Source of the DNA: Grimontia kaedaensis
GTDB taxonomy: Bacteria; Pseudomonadota; Gammaproteobacteria; Enterobacterales; Vibrionaceae
Reading direction: 5' to 3'
NCBI RefSeq assembly: GCF_023746615.1
Contig: NZ_CP082275.1
Location: 930,001-994,000 of the forward strand
DNA: 64,000 bases
Each line of letters starts with the position of its first letter. Position 1 is the first letter of the stretch. Below, piece by piece: positions 45,077 through 53,900 of this stretch. A model generated the notes under the pieces. The model ran no database searches, was not told the DNA's origin, and was given only the letters and a program-made list of their open reading frames with translations. The position numbers and the translations under genes are program-made.

Positions 45077-45160
45077 ATCCTAGGGAAAGCAAAAGCTTGA
45101 CGTCTTAGCTACGACTTTAAAATCTTTGTAGGACCCTAGGACCCTAGGACCCTAGGACCT
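45041..45160. repeat. CCTAGG repeat array, copy with three 8-base units
   Basis: Near-identical to the module at 43661, with a few substitutions (for example GGTCCTAAC for GGTCCTAGG, GATCC for GGCCC) and three ACCCTAGG units at 45133-45156. It overlaps the 3' end of the rhombosortase gene and lies between it and the convergent alaA gene. Confidence 0.92.
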
Positions 45161-45166
45161 ATTATC

Positions 45167-46381
45167 TTACTGACGATACGTCGACAGAAATCTCTCAAAA
45201 CGGCCAATCGCCATTTCCAAATCATCTACACGAGGCAGTGTGACAATACGGAAGTGATCCGGCTTGTGCCAGTTAAAGCCCGTACCATGAACCATCAACA
45301 CTTTTTCCTGCAGCAAGAAGTCCAGCATCATTTTTTCGTCGTTATGAATGCTGTATTTCTTGGTGTCGATTTTTGGGAACAGGTACAGCGCACCTTTTGG
45401 TTTCACACAACTGATACCAGGAATTTGGTTTAGCAGTTCCCATGCCTTATCACGTTGTTCCAGCAAACGGCCACCTGGCAGAATCAGTTCATTGATACTC
45501 TGGTAACCACCCAACGCAGTTTGGATTGCATGCTGCATCGGCACGTTTGCACACAAACGCATCGACGCCAGCATCTCCAAGCCTGCGATATAGCTTTTCG
45601 CCAGATGACGGGGGCCTGACAGGATCATCCAGCCAGAGCGGAAGCCACACACGCGATAGGATTTCGACAGGCCGCTGAAGGTTACGCAGAACACATCCGG
45701 TGCCAACGGCGCCATAGAATGGTGTTGAGCACCGTCATAAAGAATCTTGTCGTAGATTTCGTCCGCGAAAATGATCAGGTTGTTCTGACGGGCGATTTCC
45801 GCTACCTCCAACAGGAAGTCTCGGCTGTAAACTGCACCCGTTGGGTTATTTGGGTTGATCAGCACGATACCTTTGGTATTTGGCGTAATCTTGGCTTTGA
45901 TGTCATCCAGATCTGGGTACCAGTCCGATTCTTCATCACACATATAGTGAACGGGTTTACCGCCAGACAGAGAGACTGCCGCTGTCCAAAGTGGATAATC
46001 CGGAGAAGGCACCAGCAGCTCGTCACCGCCGTTCAGCAGCGCCTGCATTGCCATCACGATCAGCTCAGAGACACCATTACCCAGGTAAACATCTTCAACA
46101 TCCAAATCCAGCATGCCCCGTTTTTGGTAGTGCTGAACCACCGCTTTACGCGCCGAGTAAATTCCTTTGGAATCACAATAACCCTGAGAAGTTGGCAGGT
46201 TTCGGATCACGTCTACCAGAATTTCATCTGGTGCGTCGAAACCAAATGGGGCTGGGTTGCCGATATTCAGTTTTAGAATTTTGTGGCCTTCTTCTTCGAG
46301 GCGTTTCGCCTCTTTCATCACCGGGCCACGTATGTCGTAACAAACGTTGTCCAGCTTGGTCGACATCCCGATTTCTTGCAT
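45167..46381 (-). CDS. alaA: Alanine-forming aminotransferase (AlaA type)
   Basis: PLP enzyme making alanine from pyruvate and glutamate. 404 aa. Segments typical of AlaA: NIGNPAPFGFDAPDEI, NGVSELIVMAMQALL, INPNNPTGAVYS, FADEIYDKILYDG, and the PLP lysine in SGLSKSYRVCGFRSGW. Start ATG 46381 has AGGAACCAAG upstream; ATG 46366 is a less likely alternative. The stop lies just beyond a CCTAGG array but is not formed by it. It is divergent from the men operon. Confidence 0.96.
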   Translation of the reverse strand: MQEIGMSTKLDNVCYDIRGPVMKEAKRLEEEGHKILKLNIGNPAPFGFDAPDEILVDVIRNLPTSQGYCDSKGIYSARKAVVQHYQKRGMLDLDVEDVYLGNGVSELIVMAMQALLNGGDELLVPSPDYPLWTAAVSLSGGKPVHYMCDEESDWYPDLDDIKAKITPNTKGIVLINPNNPTGAVYSRDFLLEVAEIARQNNLIIFADEIYDKILYDGAQHHSMAPLAPDVFCVTFSGLSKSYRVCGFRSGWMILSGPRHLAKSYIAGLEMLASMRLCANVPMQHAIQTALGGYQSINELILPGGRLLEQRDKAWELLNQIPGISCVKPKGALYLFPKIDTKKYSIHNDEKMMLDFLLQEKVLMVHGTGFNWHKPDHFRIVTLPRVDDLEMAIGRFERFLSTYRQ

Positions 46382-46875
46382 CTTGGTTCCTGAGCTTAAA
46401 TATTGCTGTTTTGCAGTAAATTACACTAATAAAAGTCGATTTATAAGTAGTCAATAGTAAGAAATGGCGAAAACACCCAAAATCAGTAATTAAATCCTAA
46501 GTACGGGTGTTTTGTTCTGTTGGAGGTGAGTTTCGTCACAATTGATAGTGTCTTAGTGCGAATTATCAAAAGGAAATGTTGGTAAAAATCGGATGGATGA
46601 GAGAGCGTTAGGCCATATTTCAGAAGACATTGGATATTATTTGGCCGTTCAGAGTGGTCACAGCAGGTTCAAGTGGCAGGCGATTAATTTTTAAAAAGTA
46701 GCACGTGAAATTGATCTAGATGAAGGCAATGAATGCAAAGGTCATCGTAGCATTGAGGAGGAATGATTGTTTTCTTAGCCACACCGCCAGTGCCTCGAAG
46801 CATCAACTTCTGGGAACTTGAACATTTACCCACAAGAACTATTGCTTGTGGGCCGTGGCTTTAAGCGAGGTTGGT
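46382..46875. other. Intergenic region between alaA and menF
   Basis: About 490 bases. It must hold the promoters of alaA (AT-rich part next to 46382-46500) and of the men operon. A perfect hairpin CCCACAAG / CTTGTGGG (46829-46852) lies just before the preferred menF start and could act on translation. A 33-codon frame (46593-46694) is present but has no support as a gene. Confidence 0.6.
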
Positions 46876-48192
46876 TTGACAAATTTGCGGCAAGCTATTG
46901 ATAGACTGATAAAATCCCTTTTAACGGTATCACCATTACCACCTCAGCTATCTGAACCATTTTGTTGGTCGACGAATACTGACCCTCTGGGTTGGTTTCA
47001 CTCGCAGCCCTTATTTCCTAAATTCTACTGGCAAAGCCGTGATGGTAAAGAACAGGTATTGGCGATTGGGCAGGTAAAAACCTTTTCTGATCCTGCCTGT
47101 GCAGAGCATCAACTCGCTAAAGGCCAACGCATTTGGGGAGGGAGGTCGTTCGATGGACGCACAGAGCGCAACCAACGCTGTCTCAAGTCTTTCTTTTTCC
47201 TTCCACAGATTGAGATTGTTTGCCGTGATGGGCAGTGGGTCATCACGCTGAACGTTTGCGATGACCTGTTAAAAGTTCGCGCCACATTATCCAAATTGAT
47301 CAGTCAGTCCCAACCGCTATCCCATCCAGACTGTGAAGTACTGGCAACGCAGCATCAGCCAGAGTTTGAACAATGGTCAACCATGATGGGAGATGCTCTG
47401 TCGTCGATTGAAACAACCGATCTTCAGAAAGTGGTATTGGCACGTAAGACGACACTGGAGCTCGACAGAGCTTTGCCGGCTGCCAGTCTGCTGAAAGCCT
47501 CTCTCGACAGTAACAAGTCAAACTTTCATTTTCTTCTGGCGCTTGATGAAAAGCACTGCTTTGTCGGTTCGACGCCAGAGCGTCTATTCTGGCGAAACGG
47601 CAATGAGCTATATACCGAAGCATTGGCAGGCACTATAGGTCGCAGCAAAGACGCCGAGGAAGACCTGTCGCTGGCTACCTGGCTACTCAATGACAGCAAA
47701 AACATTTATGAGAACCGTCTGGTTGTTGATGACATTACGCAACGGCTTATACCCCATAGCGAGCAATTGGATGTTGAGGTCACGCCACATTTAGTGCGTC
47801 TTCGTAATGTGCAGCACCTAAAGCGCGATATTGAGGCGAGTTTGGTCGCTGATGTACCTTCTTCCACTTTGCTGGATCTATTACAGCCAACTGCAGCTGT
47901 GGCTGGGTTGCCCCGCGAGAGAGCGGTGGATTTTATCGTCGAGAATGAACCTTTCGTTCGCGGATGGTACAGCGGCTCAGTGGGTTACCTCAGCCCTGAG
48001 CAAAGTGAATTCTGTGTGGCGATCCGAAGTGCTCTGGTTGTTGATAACAAAGTCCATCTTTTTGCGGGCGCCGGTATCGTGCCGGGCTCTGTGCCGGAGA
48101 GTGAGTGGAAAGAACTCGACCGGAAAATGGCGACACTTCGAAATCTCCTAGGCCCCTCACAGGAAAAACAATTGGAGAAAAAAGCCGGATGA
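46876..48192 (+). CDS. menF: Isochorismate synthase, menaquinone pathway
   Basis: Converts chorismate to isochorismate, the entry to menaquinone. The frame is open from 46846, but TTG 46876 with GAGG upstream gives MTNLRQAIDRLIKSL, the normal MenF N-terminus, and 438 aa. The chorismate-binding half has KVVLARKTTLEL, FVGSTPERLFWR, LYTEALAGTIGR, AVAGLPRERAVDFI, RGWYSGSVGY and FAGAGIVPGSVPESEW. It is the first gene of a compact six-gene operon; its stop overlaps the menD start by four bases. Confidence 0.95.
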   Translation: MTNLRQAIDRLIKSLLTVSPLPPQLSEPFCWSTNTDPLGWFHSQPLFPKFYWQSRDGKEQVLAIGQVKTFSDPACAEHQLAKGQRIWGGRSFDGRTERNQRCLKSFFFLPQIEIVCRDGQWVITLNVCDDLLKVRATLSKLISQSQPLSHPDCEVLATQHQPEFEQWSTMMGDALSSIETTDLQKVVLARKTTLELDRALPAASLLKASLDSNKSNFHFLLALDEKHCFVGSTPERLFWRNGNELYTEALAGTIGRSKDAEEDLSLATWLLNDSKNIYENRLVVDDITQRLIPHSEQLDVEVTPHLVRLRNVQHLKRDIEASLVADVPSSTLLDLLQPTAAVAGLPRERAVDFIVENEPFVRGWYSGSVGYLSPEQSEFCVAIRSALVVDNKVHLFAGAGIVPGSVPESEWKELDRKMATLRNLLGPSQEKQLEKKAG

Positions 48193-49907
48193 AGCCTTCA
48201 ACCCTCAACCGTATCTGGGCGCGACTGATTTTGATGTCACTGCAACGTGCGGGAGTGAAAGACCTTTGTATTGCACCGGGCTCGCGCTCAACACCGCTAA
48301 CGCTTGAAGCTGAAAGACTTCAAAGCCTTGATTCCTCGATTCGCCTGCATACCCATTTTGATGAACGCGGGTTGGGATTTTTGGCGCTGGGATTGGCGAA
48401 AGCCTCTGACAATCCTGTTGCCGTGATTGTCACGTCCGGTACAGCGGTGGCGAATTTACTGCCAGCGGTGGCAGAAAGCCGTTTAACCCGCGAAAAGCTG
48501 GTGCTCCTGACGGCTGACCGTCCGCCTGAGCTTATTCAATGTGGCGCTAATCAGGCAATCAGCCAGCAGGGCATTTTCAGCGAGCACGTAGAAGTGACGA
48601 GTTTCTTGCCGTCACCCACCGAACACATTTCGCCAGCTTGGTTATTGTCCATGGTGTCAGAGGGGCTGCATCGTCAGTCAGAGCTGGGCGGGAGTTATCA
48701 TATCAACTGTCCATTCCCTGAACCTTTATACGGGGAAATGGAAGACGCTTCGTCCTACCTTGATCCAGTAAGAACCTGGTTTGAGAATGATGAGCCTTAC
48801 TTGTCTTTCACGCCTTCACGTGCAGATTTAAGTCAGCCTTTGCGCGATTGGACTCAGCTCCAGCACCAAAAAGGTGTGTTGTTGGTGGGTAAGGCCTCTT
48901 TAAGTGAGCGCCGAGCTATTCAGCTGCTGGCGCAGAAGCTTCAATGGCCTATTCTTTGCGACCCGCAAGCGAGCCAAGGCTCTGCATTCGCTGGCTTTGA
49001 TGTTTGGTTGCAAAACCCTTCTTGTCTCGAAGTGCTAAAACAAGCCGACTTTGTCGTTCAATTTGGTAGCCGTTTGGTGTCAAAACGCCTCGGTCAATTT
49101 ATCAACCAGTTTGCGGGCACCTACTGGTTGGTAGAGAAACATCCAGGAAGGCTGGATCCCAGTCATCGACGCGGTTTGCGCATCAATGCGTCATTGGCAG
49201 ATATGGCGTTAGCATTGACGGAAATCACCCGTGATACCGAACAAGCACGTTGGGCTGAGGTATTGGTTTTGGCGAGCCAACAATATTTTGAGCGGTTGGG
49301 GGCTTTCGACGGTTCGTCTGATAAATCGTTGTCAGAAGTATCCTTAGCTGCTGACTTCAGCTATTGGCTTTCGGAAGAGAGCGATCTCTTTATTGGCAAC
49401 AGCATGGCAATCCGCCTGTTGGACATGTGTAGTCACCTGCCAGAAAAAGCTGTGTTTGCCAATCGCGGTGCATCAGGTATCGATGGTCTGATTGCAACCG
49501 CTTCAGGCGTTCAGCGCGAAAGACAGCGTCCAATGGTAATGTTGATGGGCGACACTTCCGCGCTCTACGACCTTAATAGCCTCGCGTTACTGGCAAACAA
49601 TCCGAAGCCATTTGTGCTGATCATCATCAACAATGATGGCTGCGGCATTTTCGATATGCTTCCGGTGCCTGATGCGAACAAAGAAACTTACTATCGCATG
49701 CCGCATGGTGTCGATTTCTCCCACGCAGCGGCGATGTTCGGGCTCAATTATGTATGCCCTTCATCGCTGGAAACCGCGCGAGCACAGTGCATCGATGCGC
49801 AGTCTTCTCCGGGAACGACGGTCATTGAACTCAAGGTTGGGGCAGTCGAATGCGGTAAGGCACTTAAAGCGCTGTTTAGTGAAATTGCCAATGCAGAACT
49901 GCTCTGA
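48189..49907 (+). CDS. menD: SEPHCHC synthase
   Basis: ThDP enzyme joining isochorismate with 2-oxoglutarate to give SEPHCHC. The long frame opens at 48105 inside menF; ATG 48189 (MKPSTLNRIWARLILMSLQR) gives 572 aa and a four-base ATGA overlap with menF. Marks are CIAPGSRSTPLTLEAE, HTHFDERGLGFLALGLA with the activating Glu, VTSGTAVANLLPAV, and the ThDP/Mg site MGDTSALYDLNSLALL and INNDGCGIFDMLP. menH starts inside its last codons. Confidence 0.96.
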   Translation: MKPSTLNRIWARLILMSLQRAGVKDLCIAPGSRSTPLTLEAERLQSLDSSIRLHTHFDERGLGFLALGLAKASDNPVAVIVTSGTAVANLLPAVAESRLTREKLVLLTADRPPELIQCGANQAISQQGIFSEHVEVTSFLPSPTEHISPAWLLSMVSEGLHRQSELGGSYHINCPFPEPLYGEMEDASSYLDPVRTWFENDEPYLSFTPSRADLSQPLRDWTQLQHQKGVLLVGKASLSERRAIQLLAQKLQWPILCDPQASQGSAFAGFDVWLQNPSCLEVLKQADFVVQFGSRLVSKRLGQFINQFAGTYWLVEKHPGRLDPSHRRGLRINASLADMALALTEITRDTEQARWAEVLVLASQQYFERLGAFDGSSDKSLSEVSLAADFSYWLSEESDLFIGNSMAIRLLDMCSHLPEKAVFANRGASGIDGLIATASGVQRERQRPMVMLMGDTSALYDLNSLALLANNPKPFVLIIINNDGCGIFDMLPVPDANKETYYRMPHGVDFSHAAAMFGLNYVCPSSLETARAQCIDAQSSPGTTVIELKVGAVECGKALKALFSEIANAELL

Positions 49908-50685
49908 AAGATTGAATTATTCCCTCCAGGGGCAGACGGACAAACCTGCCCTTGTTTTCCTTCATGGCCTGCTTGGTGACCATAGGGATTGGCAGACTGT
50001 CATCGAAGAGCTTTCCAAAGAATATCTGTGTCTGGCTATCGATTTGCCGGGACACGGTGGTAGCCAGCATATCGAAGCGGTCGGTTTTGAAGATACCTGC
50101 AACAAAGTGATAGCGACAATCAGTGAGACATTGTCTTCACCTTTTTGGCTGGTGGGCTACTCGCTGGGCGCACGCATTGCGATGTATCTCGCCACTTATT
50201 GCTCTAGCTCTCTGAAGGTAATCAGTGCCCCTTTCGCTGGGCTAATTATCGAAAATGGGCACCCTGGTTTACCCGAAAAAGAAAGGGCAGCGAGACACAC
50301 TCACGATGAAAAATGGGCGGTGCGTTTTGAAAATGAGCCCATTGTTGATGTGCTTCAAGATTGGTACCAACAACCTGTATTTTCCTCACTAAATCATGCG
50401 CAAAGACAAAGTTTGATCGTTAAGCGCAGTGATAACCTCGGTACAAAAGTGGCAAGTATGCTGCGTGCCACATCCTTATCCCAACAGGATTTTCTGGGCG
50501 ATTTGCTTAGAACGTTGCCAGCAAAGGTGCACTACCTGTGTGGCGAGAAGGATAATAAGTTTCAGGCATTGGCGATGCATTCGGGACTGTCTTATTCCAT
50601 TGTCCCAGACGCCGGCCACAACATTCATGCAGAGCAGCCACGGCTGTTTTGCCAGTTGGTTAGACAACTGATTGAACCTAATTAA
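49891..50685 (+). CDS. menH: SHCHC synthase, alpha/beta hydrolase
   Basis: Eliminates pyruvate from SEPHCHC to give SHCHC. The start is ATG 49891, overlapping menD by 17 bases (264 aa, normal size); the frame open further upstream lies inside menD. Alpha/beta-hydrolase features are VFLHGLLGDHRDW (oxyanion loop), the nucleophile Ser in LVGYSLGARIAMYL and the catalytic His in PDAGHNIHAEQP. LPGHGGS is also typical. It is followed by menB after 24 bases. Confidence 0.93.
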   Translation: MQNCSERLNYSLQGQTDKPALVFLHGLLGDHRDWQTVIEELSKEYLCLAIDLPGHGGSQHIEAVGFEDTCNKVIATISETLSSPFWLVGYSLGARIAMYLATYCSSSLKVISAPFAGLIIENGHPGLPEKERAARHTHDEKWAVRFENEPIVDVLQDWYQQPVFSSLNHAQRQSLIVKRSDNLGTKVASMLRATSLSQQDFLGDLLRTLPAKVHYLCGEKDNKFQALAMHSGLSYSIVPDAGHNIHAEQPRLFCQLVRQLIEPN

Positions 50686-50709
50686 TTCAATAATTTAAAT
50701 GGTAACGCT

Positions 50710-51576
50710 ATGGCTAGAACAACAGGCTTAACCGAACAGGAACTGTATGCACCAGTGGTGTGGAGTGATTGCTCTGAAGGCTATGAAGATATCCTTTTTG
50801 AAAAATCGGAAGACGGTATCGCTCGAATCACCATCGACCGTCCTGAAGTCCGCAATGCATTTCGTCCTCAAACCGTGAAAGAGATGATCAAAGCCCTTGC
50901 CGATGCACGCTACGACGAAAAAGTGGGTGTGATTGTGCTGCGTGGTCAGGGTGAGCATGCATTCTGTTCCGGTGGTGACCAGAAAATCCGTGGCGACTAC
51001 GGCGGTTACCGTGACGACGAAGGTACACACCACTTGAACGTGCTGGACTTCCAACGCCAAATCCGCACCTGTCCTAAGCCTGTGATTGCCTCTGTGGCAG
51101 GATACGCTGTGGGTGGTGGTCATGTGCTTCACATGATGTGTGACCTGACGATCGCAGCGGATAACGCACAATTTGGTCAGACTGGCCCGAAAGTCGGTTC
51201 TTTCGACGGCGGCTGGGGTGCATCTTACATGGCGCGTATCGTCGGTCAGAAGAAAGCCCGCGAGATCTGGTTTCTTTGCCGCTTTTACGATGCGCAAGAA
51301 GCCGTGGATATGGGGCTGGTTAACCACATTGTCCCTTACGCAGAGCTTGAGCGTGAAACTGCTCGTTGGTGCCGTGAAGTGCTTCAGCACAGCCCAATGG
51401 CGCTGCGCTGCCTGAAAGCGGCTCTGAATGCGGACTGTGATGGTCAGGCGGGTCTACAAGAACTGGCAGGTAATGCGACCATGTTGTTCTACATGACCGA
51501 AGAAGGTCAGGAAGGCCGCAACGCTTTCAATGAAAAACGTCGCCCAGACTTCGACAAATTCCCACGTAACCCATAA
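50710..51576 (+). CDS. menB: 1,4-dihydroxy-2-naphthoyl-CoA synthase
   Basis: Crotonase-fold enzyme that closes the naphthoquinone ring from OSB-CoA. 288 aa. Segments are VRNAFRPQTVKEM, FCSGGDQKIRGDYGGY, AVGGGHVLHMMCDLTIAA, FGQTGPKVGSFDGGWGASYMA, and the C-terminal GRNAFNEKRRPDFDKFPRNP, which is diagnostic for MenB. Strong codon bias. It stands before menC and menE in position, although it acts after both. Confidence 0.97.
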   Translation: MARTTGLTEQELYAPVVWSDCSEGYEDILFEKSEDGIARITIDRPEVRNAFRPQTVKEMIKALADARYDEKVGVIVLRGQGEHAFCSGGDQKIRGDYGGYRDDEGTHHLNVLDFQRQIRTCPKPVIASVAGYAVGGGHVLHMMCDLTIAADNAQFGQTGPKVGSFDGGWGASYMARIVGQKKAREIWFLCRFYDAQEAVDMGLVNHIVPYAELERETARWCREVLQHSPMALRCLKAALNADCDGQAGLQELAGNATMLFYMTEEGQEGRNAFNEKRRPDFDKFPRNP

Positions 51577-51588
51577 CAGGGTGCAAAG

Positions 51589-52569
51589 ATGAAGCACGCA
51601 ACGCTTTACCGTTATTCGTTGCCGATGGACAGTGGTGTGATTTTGCGTCACACCCGTCTGGTGAGGCGAGACGGTTTAATTGTCAAACTTAAAAACGGTG
51701 AGAAAGTTGGCAGAGGCGAAATTGCGCCTTTGCCGGAATTCAGTACTGAAACCATCGAGCAAGCACAAACTCAGATTGAGCTGTACTTAGCGCAGTGGCT
51801 GGAAAGCGGGGAAATAGATTGGGAATCGCTCTATCCATCCGTCGCTTTTGGTTTGTCCGTTGCACTTGCGGAACTTGAAGGTGAAATCCCGGCTGAAGGT
51901 AATTTCCTCGCTGCGCCCTTGTGTAGCGGCGATCCGGATGAGTTGGTTGAAAAGCTCGCTGAATTGCTGGGCGAGAAAGTCGCGAAAATTAAAGTGGGCC
52001 TTTACGAGCCTATTCGCGACGGCATAGTGGTGAATATGTTTCTGGAAATCCTTCCAGACTTGCGCCTTCGACTGGATGCCAACCGCCAGTGGACGCCGGC
52101 AAAAGCAGCGCAGTTTGCCAACTATGTGAATCCCGCTTTCCGTTCCCGTATCGCCTTTTTGGAAGAGCCATGTCAGACGCCAGAGCAGAGCCTCGCTTTC
52201 AGTAAAGAAACCGGCATTGCTATTGCGTGGGATGAAACCCTGCGTGATGAAGGCTTTTCGCTACAATGCAAAACAGGCTTGTCTGCGATAGTGATTAAAC
52301 CTACTTTAGTTGGCTCACTGAAAACAGTGAAAGCAATGGTTGAACAAGCGCATACATTGGGTATGGAAGCGGTGATCAGCTCTAGTATTGAATCCAGTTT
52401 TGGCCTGAACACACTGTCTCGCATCGCTCACTGGCTAACACCGGGAACCGTACCGGGGCTTGATACGGTCTCATTGTTTGGTGAGCAATTAGAGCAGGCT
52501 TGGCCCGGCTGTGAGTTACCGTTGAAAACACTGACTGACTGTGAAGTGGTATGGCAGGCGCACCAATAA
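51589..52569 (+). CDS. menC: o-Succinylbenzoate synthase
   Basis: Enolase-superfamily dehydratase converting SHCHC to o-succinylbenzoate. 326 aa. Catalytic Lys in AKIKVGLYEP, metal ligands in RLDANRQW, FLEEPCQTPE and AWDETLRDE, and the second Lys in AIVIKPTLVGS. ATG 51589 is preceded by AGGGTGC, 12 bases after menB. It overlaps menE by 19 bases. Confidence 0.95.
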   Translation: MKHATLYRYSLPMDSGVILRHTRLVRRDGLIVKLKNGEKVGRGEIAPLPEFSTETIEQAQTQIELYLAQWLESGEIDWESLYPSVAFGLSVALAELEGEIPAEGNFLAAPLCSGDPDELVEKLAELLGEKVAKIKVGLYEPIRDGIVVNMFLEILPDLRLRLDANRQWTPAKAAQFANYVNPAFRSRIAFLEEPCQTPEQSLAFSKETGIAIAWDETLRDEGFSLQCKTGLSAIVIKPTLVGSLKTVKAMVEQAHTLGMEAVISSSIESSFGLNTLSRIAHWLTPGTVPGLDTVSLFGEQLEQAWPGCELPLKTLTDCEVVWQAHQ

Positions 52570-53900
52570 ATTTCGACACTTGGCCCTGGCTCTACTGGGG
52601 TGAAGTTAAACCCCAACATACCGCTTTATTTCTGGAAGGCGAGGCCATCAGCTGGCAGCGCCTTGTTTCAGATATAGGCAGTATGCCACTGCTGCCCAAA
52701 CCGAAGAGTCGCTACGTAGCCATCCACTCGCAAAATGATTACCAAACCCTTTTGGTTATCCTGGCTGCCTGGCAACAAGGCGTGAAAACGCTGCTGATCA
52801 ATACGGCATTCTCTCCAGCACTCCAGAAAGACGTGCTCGATAACGCGGGGATTGAGATGATTATCGATCCGCGCACCGTTTTTCCTTCAACTGAGTCGCA
52901 ACAGTCTGTAGTTGTGCCATTTGATACCCAAGATATTCTGACCCTTGTGCTGACTTCTGGCTCGACGGGGATACCCAAAGCGGTCACTCACAATGCCAAT
53001 GCCCATATGGCGAGTGCCAGCGGATTGTTTTCACTAATGCCGTTTGGTGAAAGTGATTGCTGGCTTCTTTCCTTGCCGTTATTTCATGTTTCTGGTCTTG
53101 CCATTATCTGGCGGTGGTTACAACGCGGGGCGGCTCTGAAGATTGCAGACACCAAAGGTGATGCGTTGTGCTCAGCTTTGGAAGGCGTGACGCACGTTTC
53201 TCTGGTACCGACGCAATTGCAGCGATTGCTGCAGGGGGAGTTTCCTTCTTTGTTAACATCTGTGCTTTTGGGCGGTGCAGTGATACCCCAAGCACTGGTG
53301 GATGAAGCAGAAGCAAAAGGTATTGGCTGTTGGTGTGGTTATGGAATGACAGAAATGGCATCGACCATCACAGCAAAACGGGCGGATGGATGCTTCTCAG
53401 TAGGTCGCCCGCTTCCGTATCGTGAACTTATGCTTTCCAGCCTTGGTGAAATTATGGTGAAAGGAGCTACGCTTTCATCGGGTTACCTGATTGACGGAAA
53501 GTTGGAGCCTTTGTCGGACGGATGGTTTGCGACTAAAGATAAAGGTGAATGGCTAGAGGACGATCTTCAGATTCTCGGACGTTTGGATAACATGTTTATC
53601 TGTGGCGGCGAGAATGTGCAGCCGGAAAGTATTGAAAGGGTGCTTTCAGGTTTTGAAGGGATTGAGCAACTGTTCATTTTGCCCATGGCTGATCCAAAGT
53701 GGGGTCAGGTTCCTGTTGCATTGGTGACGGGCAATGTTAATCAAAGTGACTTTCTGGCTTATGCCAAGTCTTTGCTGCCGTCCCATCAGGTTCCTAAAGC
53801 CGCATACTCGATACCGAAGCATTTGCTAGATGGCGGGATAAAAATCTCCCACCGCGCGTTAGCTGACTGGCTGGCTAACGAAAAGCTGGCTCAACGATAA
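52551..53900 (+). CDS. menE: o-Succinylbenzoate-CoA ligase
   Basis: Acyl-adenylate-forming ligase that activates OSB with ATP and CoA. 449 aa. P-loop-like LTSGSTGIPKAVTHN, WCGYGMTEMASTIT, and the hinge segment GWFATKDKGEW followed by LGRLDNMFICGGENVQPE are visible, with the C-terminal lysine in DGGIKISHRALAD. It starts inside menC and ends the operon. Its last ten bases overlap the 3' end of the convergent MFS-acyltransferase gene, and no terminator is visible between them. Confidence 0.95.
   Translation: MAGAPINFDTWPWLYWGEVKPQHTALFLEGEAISWQRLVSDIGSMPLLPKPKSRYVAIHSQNDYQTLLVILAAWQQGVKTLLINTAFSPALQKDVLDNAGIEMIIDPRTVFPSTESQQSVVVPFDTQDILTLVLTSGSTGIPKAVTHNANAHMASASGLFSLMPFGESDCWLLSLPLFHVSGLAIIWRWLQRGAALKIADTKGDALCSALEGVTHVSLVPTQLQRLLQGEFPSLLTSVLLGGAVIPQALVDEAEAKGIGCWCGYGMTEMASTITAKRADGCFSVGRPLPYRELMLSSLGEIMVKGATLSSGYLIDGKLEPLSDGWFATKDKGEWLEDDLQILGRLDNMFICGGENVQPESIERVLSGFEGIEQLFILPMADPKWGQVPVALVTGNVNQSDFLAYAKSLLPSHQVPKAAYSIPKHLLDGGIKISHRALADWLANEKLAQR

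Noticed and set aside
46593..46694. 33-codon ATG frame between alaA and menF
   Set aside because: No recognisable family, no good ribosome-binding site and too short to distinguish from chance.
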